From assembly GCA_949126835.1 (NCBI GenBank), contig OX421497.1:9606920-9670919 (forward strand): a stretch of DNA of 64,000 nucleotides, given 5' to 3'. The position numbers were made by a program, and so were the translations under genes. The notes under the pieces are model-generated. The model worked only from the letters and a program-made list of their open reading frames with translations. It did no database searches and had not been told where the DNA came from. Position 1 is the stretch's first letter. Each line of letters begins with the position of its first letter. The stretch is from Anisus vortex. Taxonomy: Eukaryota; Mollusca; Gastropoda; Planorbidae. Shown here in pieces: positions 11,918 through 22,092 of the stretch.

Positions 11918-12663
11918 GTAAAAATTTAAAGAACATTTTAGATATTGTAAAGCTTTGAGAACAAAGACGGATTTAATGTATATAAACATATATAAGCATG
12001 ATTTTAACACAGATTTTTGGTTTAAAACCCTAGATATAAAAAAAAGCCACTAAATATTTTACTCGAGTTCGTTTATCTCTTTCATTTCCATTAGTACTAG
12101 CACAGCTCATCATCAGAGCTAAGTTGTGGCAGACACACGCACAATAATATGCATTGTAATGATAGGGCTAAGTGGAACTATAACAAATACAACTGTCATC
12201 AATCGTTGAGCTGTTTATCGAGGGTTGAATATATTCTACAGCAGCCGTGATCTTTCAATTAAATGATGATTATATTAAAATAACTAAAAGCTTTAGTCTA
12301 ACGAGCATATGGAACAAATACCAAAACAACATCTCAGTTCAAACCGTTTCATTTAAAACATATTACTTATAAAGAAAGAAAAAAACTACTAGTTTATAGA
12401 CATTTATTAATTTATCTTTGTTAAAAAGGTTATTGTAATTTTTCTTCTTATTTTTTTAGACATTTGACCTTAAATTAAACAATTGTACAGTTAAAGCAAT
12501 TTGACTCCATTCGCTAGGGTCTTACTGTAATAATAATATCAAATTTCAAACAGGGGGAAGTATTCCCTTTTCAAAGTAAAGGAAATGTTAACGAAAAAAA
12601 TACTTCAAAAAACTTTTTAAAATATAATCTTCATTTAATTATAATGGCCTTTTAAATAAAGCA
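11918..12663. other. Non-coding, no feature recognised
   Basis: AT-rich sequence, no supported feature. Confidence 0.6.
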
Positions 12664-12925
12664 TTCAGTCTGACCAAATCCAATCTATAGGGCCGGTGAA
12701 GAAGCGTACATCGGTTTCTGTAGCCACGGCCTACAAGGGGTTGGTGTGGCCAGAACAATACTCAGCCGCATTTACTTTACTCCAACTAAAGTCAGGTATT
12801 CTACAGAGCTGGGTAGACTCAGGGACACCATACCAGGGCCGTGATTGAATCCTAGCCTTTGCCAGGATTTGAACTCCACGATCTTCGGTACGCCAGCCGA
12901 ATGCTTTCCCACCATCGTGGCCAAA
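12664..12925 (-). mobile_element. SINE-A, near full length
   Basis: Minus-strand copy with a head (GGCTGGCGTACCGAAG), a mutated box B (TCAAATCC context near 12870), the body GCCACACCAACC and 3' end sequence. It is more diverged than the copy at 6979. Confidence 0.8.
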
Positions 12926-13589
12926 ATACCAACCTACATGCAATACATGAAAACTTCTTTAAAATGTATGTACAGTACTTTAAACATGTCTATCTATTTG
13001 TATGAAAGCACATGAAAACAATGTACTACAGATTTATCTTATGTTCCTTTACCTGCGTAAAGATTAGGGTCATTTATCAAGATCATTTCCAATGCAATCT
13101 GCAAAGATCTTTGTATACGATGCAATGATATGCATGCCCAAGCGTTATCCTTTAATCTGAAGAATAAACGATGCACAATAAAGATCAGCTAATCAGCTAA
13201 GATTTAAGAAACTTAAGGGGAGATCAGCGTGGCACCGTGGCATTTGTAAGACTTGGAATGTTATCAATTGAGATGTTCGTTTTTTTATGCTGTTGTTGAT
13301 CTGACCTTGTTTACGCTGGAAATCGATGTTACAAATAGCATAAAAAATTATCAATGCTATATTTAGATGTATCTTTTTTATTCAAGGTGTTAGCTAGGCA
13401 GTTTATAAAAAAAGCATTTTACTTATGTAAGCTAATGATATACTCTTTAATTATGTGGCAATGTGGCAAATACTTTCGGGCAAAACAAAGCCTCATCAGC
13501 CATCTCCGAAACCACAAGAAATTACGACTCTGACATAAGATGGTCCTCATAAAAAAAACGATGGACAAGCATCATCATTTAAGTATATC
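12926..13589. other. Non-coding, no feature recognised
   Basis: AT-rich sequence, no supported feature. Confidence 0.6.
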
Positions 13590-13766
13590 TATCCAGTATA
13601 TATATATAGATCTATATAGAAGTAAGATGTGTGCATGGGTTCCGATCCCTATTGGTTAATTGGTCTAATATTTTACTTTTGCGATCTCGCTTCCGTATAT
13701 CCTCTCCCTAGCTGAGTGGTTAACGTATCCGACTGCCATGTGGGCGACCTGGTTTCGATTCGATAT
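13590..13766 (+). mobile_element. Helitron-like H1 fragment with tRNA-like module
   Basis: It starts with a TATATATATAGA stretch, then ATTGGTTAATT, TTACTTTTGCGATCTC and a tRNA-like stretch: CTAGCTGAGTGGTTAACG (box A-like), then GCGACCTGGTTTCGATTC (box B-like). It matches 25130-25250, 46430-46550 and the minus strand at 33910-34040. The 3' part is missing, and a LINE-B copy starts directly after it. Confidence 0.7.
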
Positions 13767-14064
13767 CGATATCTTATCGTATATGTTGAAACGCTCCTAC
13801 TATAAAGAAGATTATTGCGTCCTACGCTCATTCGTGGTCCGAGTCTTGTCTTGCATCTTTATTACTGTTTTAAATGATGTTAAGTCATTGGTTTTCCTGG
13901 CTTGTCCAGGCAACCCATTCCATGCCCGAATGCCACTCGGAAAGAAAGAGCATTTATATGCATTTGTTCTCGCATAAGGGATACAGAAAGTGTTTTTGTC
14001 TTTATGTTTGTGCGAGAGATGGAGAAGAGGAGAGGGGAGAGAGGATGAACAACAAAGACAGAAA
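13767..14064 (-). mobile_element. LINE-B 3' end, 5'-truncated
   Basis: On the minus strand it encodes the C-terminus of a non-LTR retrotransposon protein (ORF 13812-14090 in frame): FFPSGIRAWNGLP, then LTSFKTVIKM and a stop right after ERRTQ. Motifs of the type SFFPRTIRDWN-LP are usual in LINE C-termini. The short 3' UTR contains TCTTCTTTATAG and AGGAGCG and a decayed ATAAG tail. It lies between the H1 fragment and the LTR element. Confidence 0.75.
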
Positions 14065-14078
14065 ACAAAGAAAGATAC

Positions 14079-14753
14079 TGTTACGTCCACAATCCCCTTG
14101 TGGCCAGAGCTGTGTAGATCTTGCTGATAATTCTCGTTAGTCCTAGGGGAGACTTTAATTATTAGTATTTATGTTTCAGTATTACACGAACTCTTCTTAT
14201 AGTCCTGGGCACAAATTCAGTATTTGTATTCCAACATTTCCTTTCTTGTAAATTATGGTAGTAGATAAATCTTATAGTAATGTATACAACACAATAGGAT
14301 AGTAACTTGACAAAGAAGCTTCAGTGTAACTGTTGTTGATAGTTTATTTCAGGTGGTATGTTCAATATATACAATATATCTATTATGTACAGTTAGAATA
14401 AAATAGTGCAAACACAAACGTTCTCAAAGGAACATATTTTGAAACTCTCTGTCTTTCAGACAAAACAAATCATTAAATACTATCCGAGTGGTGCAAGGGA
14501 CAGACCCACTACCAGTAGGGGTGAAAATCATGGTAACATTACAAAACTCATAACAAAACGATATGAACTTCCCCTATTAAATAATGAGTCGTTCCCAGAC
14601 TCTGAGAATTTGAGATCAACACAGAATCCCAGCATTACCTAGAACCTTTCGTTTTCCTACTAAACGTCCTAATATCGCGTGTAGTAAGAAAAGAGAGAGA
14701 GAGGAGAATAAACATTGCGTGTTCCAATTCTTGGAAAAACAATATACATGACA
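14079..14753 (-). repeat. 3' LTR of the Gypsy element
   Basis: 675 bp with TG...CA ends. I found no difference from the other LTR at 20300-20974 on reading both, and the plus-strand 78-codon frame inside is identical in both. Such identity indicates a recent insertion or gene conversion. Confidence 0.95.
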
Positions 14754-14767
14754 CGCCCCCACCCAAT
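14754..14767 (-). other. Polypurine tract
   Basis: Immediately upstream of the 3' LTR the coding strand reads TTGGGTGGGGGCG. It is the expected site and composition for the plus-strand primer in reverse transcription. Confidence 0.7.
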
Positions 14768-15995
14768 GAAAGAAATAATGTACCATAATTACCCAAGTAA
14801 TACTCAACATGGTACATTTTTCGTACTTAACACTATCGTTTTAATAACCAACAATCAATGGAAGATTATTAGACAATTTAAGCAAACATGGCTCACTGGC
14901 ACAACTAAATTATTAAAAGTGTCACTACCCAATGGTAATTGTGATTATAACGTGATGGACAAATATTTCACCGTTAGTATTAATATTAACTAATGTCTCA
15001 ACAAGTACAAATAATTCAAAAATATTCTAGTCATTCTTATTTTAACTATGTACAGTTGTGTGGATTTCCACCAAAAATTTGCAAAAAGTCTTAATCTATT
15101 TAAACAAATATAACATTGCTCAAACTCTGTCAATTTTCAACAGTTTACTTCTAATATACAAACCAAAAGATAAGTAATACGTAACTCGAATCAAACTATA
15201 GGTTACTTCCCCTTTAAATTACAGTGTCAACTTGACATTAACAGGGTTCATACCTAAGATGATGATACTTCCCCTTTTCTCAAATACGAGGAGAAAATAC
15301 ACTCTAGTTACGATTACTACAGTACTCTAAATATTAAAATGTAATCCACTATTATGCGTTTTTGGCAAATTTAAAAGTTTAATATAAAAGATTGTTCAGG
15401 GTTGAATGAGTGCACACCTTTAGGTACCTTTGTTTCCCTCCATTCCCGGATATATGGAATATATAACAACCTATACAACATAGTGAATATCCACTAGTTT
15501 TTCCCATTCTATTACCATGATATAACAATTTAGCAATAGATTTCCAATATTATCTATTAATTTATACCAATTAAGATTACATCTCTTTCTAAGATAAAAA
15601 TTGTACATATTATTATTTAGTTCCATTCATTAACTAAAATAAAACAAGATAATAAATCAACTATCTCAAAGTTTTCCCACTTAATTGCATGTGATGACAA
15701 TTACTTTTATCCATCCATATCAAGTAAATACGTGCATATTATATATTTATTGCATCATGCATCAACATTTAAATGGAATTTCTTTTCCATAATCAAATGA
15801 ATTTAAAATATATCAGAACATCAATATTATACATGATTATAAGAATTATTAATACTTTCAAAAGACTTGACTTCTGTATGATACAAGTATTCTATAGGTA
15901 TTCCATAATCAAAATTCAAACGAATGATAGGTTATCATGACACATTCTTAATGAATAAGTGAGATGATCTGAAAAAGAAGTATAGGGTTATTCAG
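14768..15995 (-). other. Non-coding 3' region of the Gypsy element
   Basis: About 1.2 kb of AT-rich DNA between the end of pol and the polypurine tract. No RT, RNase H, envelope or other domain can be read on either strand. Confidence 0.7.
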
Positions 15996-16040
15996 TCAAT
16001 CATGTAGCACCCGAGATAGATTATCAGCTATGACCTTGTC
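15996..16040 (-). pseudogene. Residual C-terminal end of RNase H
   Basis: Just past the gag-pol stop, a different minus-strand frame reads KVIADNLSRVLHD and then TGA. This resembles the NVIADALSR motif that closes the Gypsy RNase H domain. It is the far side of an internal deletion. The repeat CTTGTC (plus strand, 16035-16040 and 16046-16051) sits at the junction. Confidence 0.65.
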
Positions 16041-19000
16041 TCTATCTTGTCGATGATACGGGAAATGGGATACCAGTCGGTCTCTGTCAAATTACTTAAT
16101 TTCCCAAAGTCTCTATAAAACTGCAGTGTGTGGTCGGCTTTTGGTACCATCACACAGGGTGTAGACCATTTGCTATCACATTTTCCTCCTATGTCATTTT
16201 CTAACATATACTTTACATCTAATTTAATATGCTCAGGTCTGATGGGGTCAAATGGATGCTGTTTAATAGACCTGGCACTATCGGTTAACACTACATCGTG
16301 CTCTATGACATGTGTCCTACTGGGAACATTTGTAAACATTGACTTATTTTCATGCACCAGCTCAATAATCTTCTCCTTATCTTCTACCGGAGGATGTTCT
16401 AGCCTTGTATCTAAACTCTTAAGGGCATCTGTATTATTAAGTTTACTTTCTGCTAACTTATATTCTATCCTAGATAAATCCGTCGGGACTCTAGCTAACG
16501 AAATCATGGGGACCTCCCGTGGTTTACTCTTTTCCCTGGAAACATAGGGCTTAAGTAAATTAATATGGCATACCCTCTGTTTTTGTCTCCGGTCAGGAGT
16601 CTTTATCAAATAATTGACCTCGCCAAGCTTTGACTCTATCTCATAGGGTCCACTAAACTTTGCACTTAAAGGCTGATTTTGCAAAGGTAGAAACACAAGA
16701 ACTTTGTCACCTGGTGCAAAAGTTCTAGCTGTAGCTTTACGGTCATAGTTCTGTCTCATACGCTCCTGCATCTGTGGAAAATGAATCTTCACATGGTTAA
16801 AAGCATGATAAAGCCTATTTTTAAATTTATCTACATATGACAAAAGTCCAATCGGTTCACTGTCCGTTAGCCAAGTTTCATGTAGAAGTTTCAACGGACC
16901 TCTGACTGAGTGTCCATACACAAGTTCGAATGGGCTAAACCCCAGGGATTCCTGAGTGGCCTCCCTTGCAGCGAACAGTACATAAGGCACACCCTTATCC
17001 CAGTCTTTCTCGTTTTCATAACAGTACTTTTTAAGCATCGATTTTAATGTCTGATGAAACCTTTCCAGAGCTCCCTGGCTCTCAGGATGATAGGCACTTG
17101 ATAGCCTATGGCTTATCCCTAATTGTTCCATGACTTGTTTGAAAATGTTCGAAGTAAAGTTAGTCCCCTGGTCGGACTGTACTGTCTTCGGTAGGCCATA
17201 ACGTGTGAAGAAATTTGTCAGGGCGTCTACCACCTTCACTGTTGTTATGTTCCGCAACGGAATGGCTTCCGGGAAGCGAGTGGATGAACACATGACTGTG
17301 AGCAGGTATTGAAAACCGGCTTTTGTTTTCGGCAACGGGCCCACGCAATCAATGAGTATATGACTGAATGGTTCGTCGAACGCTGGTATCGGCTGGAGTG
17401 GAGCGACAGGAATTCGTTGGTTAGGACGTCCTACCATTTGGCATACGTGGCAAGTCTTGCAGTATTGTTCGACATCTCTTCTCAGTCCTGGCCAGTAGAA
17501 GTAAGGGAGGATACGGTGGTGCGTTTTTCGGACTCCCATGTGACCAGCGAAAGGAAGATCATGCGCCATACGCAGTATATCTTGACGATAGCACTTAGGT
17601 ATTACAATCTGGTGAATACTGTCCCACTCGTTTGTACCTGAGTTGAGCGGTTTCGACTTTCTCATCAACACTTCATCTTTCATGTAGAAACATTCCGCCA
17701 TTGCATCTGCAGTCTTTTCATCAACAGCTTTCATTCTGAGTTGCATTATTACTTCGTCATTCAATTGTTCTTTCACCAATTTCTGCTTTGGTGACAAAAT
17801 GTTATCGTTCTCGGTTGCATCACCAGTTGTTAGTTCAGCAAAGAACGTAGCACTTAAATCGATGTCAGGTGTTTCTGTTATCACTGTTTCATTCGCATGT
17901 GTGTCTTCAGAACAGACAAACACATCTTTCGTTGCACTACACGGCGTAGCAGGAGTCTTTACCGACTTCTTTTTATGCATTGCTCTTGTCAGTGCACATG
18001 TTGGGCGTTCATTGGCAGGACGTAGGTTTTTGTCCTCCGCCATCTTTGTCTCCAACACTTTAACCATGGGCTCGACAGTGACTCTGCCGCCCATAATGTC
18101 ATTTCCTAATATCATGGAAACGCCTTTGACGGGTAGTGCGCGCCACACTCCCACTACGATGTTACCTGTAAAAATATCCGACTCGAGTTTTATTCTGTGC
18201 AGTGGAGCTTCCACAGCCTCCATACTAGCACCTCTCAGCACAACAGACTCACCGGTACTGGTGGCATCCGTTAACGGCACACTGCCCTCCAGGATCACGC
18301 TGACAGCAGAACCCGTGTCACGTAATATCTGTATTTTCTTCTTGCTGAGTACATCGACTTCTGTCGACACTGTCCCCTCGTAGACAAAGGGTCGAAAATC
18401 GGATAGGTCGTCCTCTTCCGGGACTTCAGGAACCATCTGTTCCTCACGGCCTTCTGAAAGCATAATAGATTGAGTACAGCTATTCTCTTTTACCTTAGAT
18501 AGACTGTTCTCAAAAACCATCGACTCCACAACTATGGGCGATGCCGGCCGCATTTCTTTTGAGTTTCTTGACCCTGTGTTGCACACTTCTTCTGTCTGCT
18601 TGCTATCTTTCTGCACTCTGGCACAGTGTAGAATAGCACCTTGCTTCTTGGTAAGGATCCAACAATCTTTCTTCATGTGGCCCTCTTTCTTGCAATTGAA
18701 ACATACCACCTTTGCTTTATTTACATCTGTCTGCTTCCTGAAATGAACTAAGTTACTATTATTATTTACACCACTGTTCTTATTATTGTTTTCACTTGTC
18801 TCTTTTGGTTTACTAGCCTCCTTGGGCTCTGGTTTGTGCACTTTGGGTTTGTCAGCATAATATGGCTTTATGCTGGCGTGAATTATGGCATAGTTATCTG
18901 CCAATCTAGCAGCTTCATGCACATCTTCAACCCCTCGGTCTGAGATGTGGGTTTTAATATCCACTCGAATACAATCATTGAATTCCTCAAACAATATTAG

Positions 19001-19879
19001 GTTCTTGAGTTTATCAAACTCACTTACATTCTGTGACCTTAGCCACTGTTCTAACATTTTCTCCTTTTGTCTCAAAAAGTCTACATGAGTTTGATCATAT
19101 GCCTTCTTTCTGTCTCTAAATAGCTTTCTATATTTTTCTGGTGTCAGGGAATAACTTTTTAGCACCCTATCTTTGATTACTTCATAGTCATTTATTTCCT
19201 CGGGTGTTAAACTCAACACTACGTCCAATGCTTTTCCTTTGTTGAGAGTTGACCTTAACAATAAAGCCATCTTATCATCAGGGAACTGATAATCTACAGC
19301 TATCCTCTCAAAAAGCAAAAAGAAATCTTGAACATCTTCTTCTCTGAATATAGGCAAGTGTTGCTTCATTGCGCTAATATCCATACCATTGCTGTCCCTA
19401 CGATGGTCAGGTCTGTTCATGCGTGCCATCTCTATTCTTTCTCTGCTTTCAATCCTAATTCTTTCATTTTCCCTTTCAGTTTCTATCCTAATTCTTTCAT
19501 TTTCCCTTTCAGTTTCTATCCTCATTCTTTCCAATTCCATTCTCTTCATAGCTAATTGGAATTTTAGGTTTTCACTCAACCCTTCATCTTCTTCATTGTT
19601 TGATGATCTAGATGACATATTTCTTACCTCGTCTCCGTGGGCAATTACCTCGCCCCCACTGGGAGCTACATAACCTTCATTGATATCGTTCTGTCCCACT
19701 TCAACTACACTACCAGTGTTCATGGCATTCTGCCCGTTCAAACATGTCATAATTTCTTTGGTCAAACGATTACGATTAGGTCTTGCCTGTCCTGCCTCAA
19801 TCCCAAAGGACTCAGCTAATTCTTTTAGTTCAGCAAATGACATGGCATTAAGTTCCTCACTTGATATATTCGAAGCCAT
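16028..19879 (-). CDS. Gag-protease-integrase-partial RT polyprotein
   Basis: 1283 residues from an ATG at 19879, the first in a long open frame. In order: a SAP-like start (about 13-47); a charged coiled coil with ERENERIRIE repeats (about 105-155); a capsid region with SCAN-like features (about 175-335, LILFEEFNDC, EAARLADNY); a zinc knuckle C393-X2-C396-X4-H401-X4-C406; a retropepsin with DTG at 521-523 and ILGND near 591; integrase with H773, H780, C810, C813 and catalytic D844, D903, E939 (35 residues between the last two); a GPY/F module near 1075-1095; then the RT start (about 1170-1280, with WSTPCVMVPK and DWYPISRIIDKIE). The RT is cut before its catalytic YxDD motif, and RNase H is absent from the frame. 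Gag and integrase look intact. Substitutions within the RT remnant (a Gly-to-His after VPKAD, a lost Arg in the RKLN block) suggest some decay there. Confidence 0.92.
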   Translation of the reverse strand: MASNISSEELNAMSFAELKELAESFGIEAGQARPNRNRLTKEIMTCLNGQNAMNTGSVVEVGQNDINEGYVAPSGGEVIAHGDEVRNMSSRSSNNEEDEGLSENLKFQLAMKRMELERMRIETERENERIRIETERENERIRIESRERIEMARMNRPDHRRDSNGMDISAMKQHLPIFREEDVQDFFLLFERIAVDYQFPDDKMALLLRSTLNKGKALDVVLSLTPEEINDYEVIKDRVLKSYSLTPEKYRKLFRDRKKAYDQTHVDFLRQKEKMLEQWLRSQNVSEFDKLKNLILFEEFNDCIRVDIKTHISDRGVEDVHEAARLADNYAIIHASIKPYYADKPKVHKPEPKEASKPKETSENNNKNSGVNNNSNLVHFRKQTDVNKAKVVCFNCKKEGHMKKDCWILTKKQGAILHCARVQKDSKQTEEVCNTGSRNSKEMRPASPIVVESMVFENSLSKVKENSCTQSIMLSEGREEQMVPEVPEEDDLSDFRPFVYEGTVSTEVDVLSKKKIQILRDTGSAVSVILEGSVPLTDATSTGESVVLRGASMEAVEAPLHRIKLESDIFTGNIVVGVWRALPVKGVSMILGNDIMGGRVTVEPMVKVLETKMAEDKNLRPANERPTCALTRAMHKKKSVKTPATPCSATKDVFVCSEDTHANETVITETPDIDLSATFFAELTTGDATENDNILSPKQKLVKEQLNDEVIMQLRMKAVDEKTADAMAECFYMKDEVLMRKSKPLNSGTNEWDSIHQIVIPKCYRQDILRMAHDLPFAGHMGVRKTHHRILPYFYWPGLRRDVEQYCKTCHVCQMVGRPNQRIPVAPLQPIPAFDEPFSHILIDCVGPLPKTKAGFQYLLTVMCSSTRFPEAIPLRNITTVKVVDALTNFFTRYGLPKTVQSDQGTNFTSNIFKQVMEQLGISHRLSSAYHPESQGALERFHQTLKSMLKKYCYENEKDWDKGVPYVLFAAREATQESLGFSPFELVYGHSVRGPLKLLHETWLTDSEPIGLLSYVDKFKNRLYHAFNHVKIHFPQMQERMRQNYDRKATARTFAPGDKVLVFLPLQNQPLSAKFSGPYEIESKLGEVNYLIKTPDRRQKQRVCHINLLKPYVSREKSKPREVPMISLARVPTDLSRIEYKLAESKLNNTDALKSLDTRLEHPPVEDKEKIIELVHENKSMFTNVPSRTHVIEHDVVLTDSARSIKQHPFDPIRPEHIKLDVKYMLENDIGGKCDSKWSTPCVMVPKADHTLQFYRDFGKLSNLTETDWYPISRIIDKIETRS

Positions 19880-20126
19880 AGTATAGCGTTCGAAATATTT
19901 GTGATAGTAGAGTAGTATATATTGTATAAAAAAATATAAAGTTCCAACTTACGATTTGTCCAGAAATTTGCACAATATAATATTACACACTTCGTGGAAT
20001 CTTCACACTTCCCCAGGCATAAATACGCAAACCAGTTCTCTCCTCTTTTTTAAAAAGAATAGTTTCACAGTCCTAGAAAACGAAACACAAATATGCCGCT
20101 CTCAGTACTACTAATGTCACAAAATA

Positions 20127-20303
20127 TTTATAGGTCAGGAAAAATATAACTCAAATTTTCCAGACGAGATCAACAAATTTTTTTCAATCCTAGATCAGGA
20201 AAAGTAGAACTCAAATATACCGATCGAGACCACTAAATTTTGTTAATCCTAGGTCAGGAAAAGTAGAACTCAAATATACCGGGCGAGACCACCAAATTTT
20301 GTT
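20127..20303 (-). repeat. Three 59-bp tandem repeats in the retrotransposon leader
   Basis: Units 20127-20185, 20186-20244 and 20245-20303. The last two differ at only a few positions; the first is more diverged. Shared words on the plus strand are TCAGGAAAAGTAGAACTCAA and GAGACCAC. Each unit ends with bases like the LTR edge (TTTTGTT), and the last overlaps the LTR by 4 bases. The putative primer-binding site is therefore repeated three times. Confidence 0.85.
20277..20294 (-). other. Putative primer-binding site
   Basis: Five bases inside the 5' LTR the coding strand reads TGGTGGTCTCGCCCGG. It begins with TGG, the complement of a tRNA CCA end. I could not match it to a particular tRNA with confidence. 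Confidence 0.45.
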
Positions 20304-20974
20304 ACGTCCACAATCCCCTTGTGGCCAGAGCTGTGTAGATCTTGCTGATAATTCTCGTTAGTCCTAGGGGAGACTTTAATTATTAGTATTTATGTTTCAG
20401 TATTACACGAACTCTTCTTATAGTCCTGGGCACAAATTCAGTATTTGTATTCCAACATTTCCTTTCTTGTAAATTATGGTAGTAGATAAATCTTATAGTA
20501 ATGTATACAACACAATAGGATAGTAACTTGACAAAGAAGCTTCAGTGTAACTGTTGTTGATAGTTTATTTCAGGTGGTATGTTCAATATATACAATATAT
20601 CTATTATGTACAGTTAGAATAAAATAGTGCAAACACAAACGTTCTCAAAGGAACATATTTTGAAACTCTCTGTCTTTCAGACAAAACAAATCATTAAATA
20701 CTATCCGAGTGGTGCAAGGGACAGACCCACTACCAGTAGGGGTGAAAATCATGGTAACATTACAAAACTCATAACAAAACGATATGAACTTCCCCTATTA
20801 AATAATGAGTCGTTCCCAGACTCTGAGAATTTGAGATCAACACAGAATCCCAGCATTACCTAGAACCTTTCGTTTTCCTACTAAACGTCCTAATATCGCG
20901 TGTAGTAAGAAAAGAGAGAGAGAGGAGAATAAACATTGCGTGTTCCAATTCTTGGAAAAACAATATACATGACA
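20300..20974 (-). repeat. 5' LTR of the Gypsy element
   Basis: 675 bp, the same length as the 3' LTR and apparently identical to it. It would carry the promoter and polyadenylation signals. I could not place the start site. Confidence 0.95.
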
Positions 20975-20978
20975 ATAC

Positions 20979-21818
20979 ATTTTAAATTGGCAGACAGAAA
21001 AATTGACAGATATTAGATAAATTGATGCATGGATCAAATTGAATACATAAATAGACAATTAGACAGATATTAAACAAATAGTTATATATAAATATGTATA
21101 GATAATTATATTAGTGGATAGAGTGATACAAATAAATAAAAATTAATATATATATAGACAGACGGATAAATTTATGGCCAAAAAGCTGGCAAATCTCATC
21201 TGAAGTCACCGTTGACCCCAAACCCACATTACCAACCCACATTCATCGTGTAACACGCAGAAGAAGCCAGATGAATAAAAAAAGCTCCATCTGAATACCA
21301 TTAGCCTAGAAAGCATGTCATCAATCCATTCCAGAAGTAAACAACGGACAGGAGTTCTACGTTACTGTCTGATTTTATTGCTAACATTTATTTTTTTGTT
21401 AATCTAATTGCAGAATGGAAGTTGTTTTCGAAGTTTTGTTTTGACACGATAAGTTTTTATTGCACGCTGTGTAACAACCAGGCAACACCGACCAGCTAAA
21501 TCTCTACATCGAGAAACACTACAGGAAAAAGAATATTATGTGTAATGCTAAAGTAAAAAAAATACTAGACCGAATGCAGAAAAGATCTTCAATGTTTGCT
21601 GGAAGTAAATGTCCAAAAACTGACAAGTTTAACGCTAAAGTAAAAAGAAAACAAAGTAACAAAAAAAAAAAGATATTCAAATCCTATGTGCGTGTTTTTG
21701 TGTGTCTGTGTGTTCTGATGTGTAAAGGCAAATTGAAATTAAAATGTTATGGTGATTTTTTTTATATCTGTCTCGTAAAATTAAGAGTTATACTTGTGTG
21801 TATCTATCTTTCTATCTA

Positions 21819-21876
<58 letters not shown>

Positions 21877-21884
21877 TTAAAATC
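20979..21884. other. Non-coding; GACAGATA-like stretch and TA microsatellite
   Basis: 20990-21175 is rich in ACAGATATTA and ATAGATAA words. A TA run is at about 21820-21870. A plus-strand frame from 21538 reads through the TA repeat and then the antisense of a SINE, so it is not a gene. Confidence 0.6.
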
Positions 21885-22092
21885 AGCGTACACTAGTTTA
21901 TGTGGTCAAGGCATACTAGGTGATTGCGCAATGCCCAGCCGCCTTTACATTACCCTAACTCATGTCAGGTACTCCTCAGAGCTGACTAGACTCAGGTACA
22001 CCATTCGGGCCCGGGAACAAATACTTGCCTTCATCAGGATTCGAACCCAGGACCTTCGGTACGCCAGACTAACGCGCTGCCCCGGCCATATA
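21885..22092 (-). mobile_element. SINE-A copy
   Basis: Minus-strand tRNA-like head (GCAGCGCGTTAGTCTGGCG), box B GGGTTCGAATCCTG and the family body to AGTGTACGCTG. The extreme 3' tail is missing. Confidence 0.8.

Larger units (their letters stand above)
14079..20974 (-). mobile_element. Gmr1-like Gypsy LTR retrotransposon, complete ends, internal deletion
   Basis: Two 675-bp direct repeats bound a 5.5 kb interior. The element starts TGTCATG and ends AACA on its coding (minus) strand, so the LTRs are TG...CA. It is flanked by ATAC at 14075-14078 and 20975-20978, a 4-bp target duplication. The coding strand order is 5' LTR, primer-binding site region, tandem leader repeats, a 1283-codon gag-pol frame, about 1.2 kb of AT-rich DNA, polypurine tract and 3' LTR. 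The pol domains run protease, integrase, reverse transcriptase (partial). That order separates this lineage from ordinary Gypsy elements and is established for the Gmr1-like group. Most of RT and RNase H is missing, so it cannot make its own cDNA. Confidence 0.93.

Noticed and set aside
14406..14642. 78-codon frame repeated at 20627
   Set aside because: Identical because both are inside the LTRs, on the strand opposite to gag-pol. No domain, so not called a gene.
17799..18383. 194-codon plus-strand frame
   Set aside because: Antisense shadow of the gag-pol frame.
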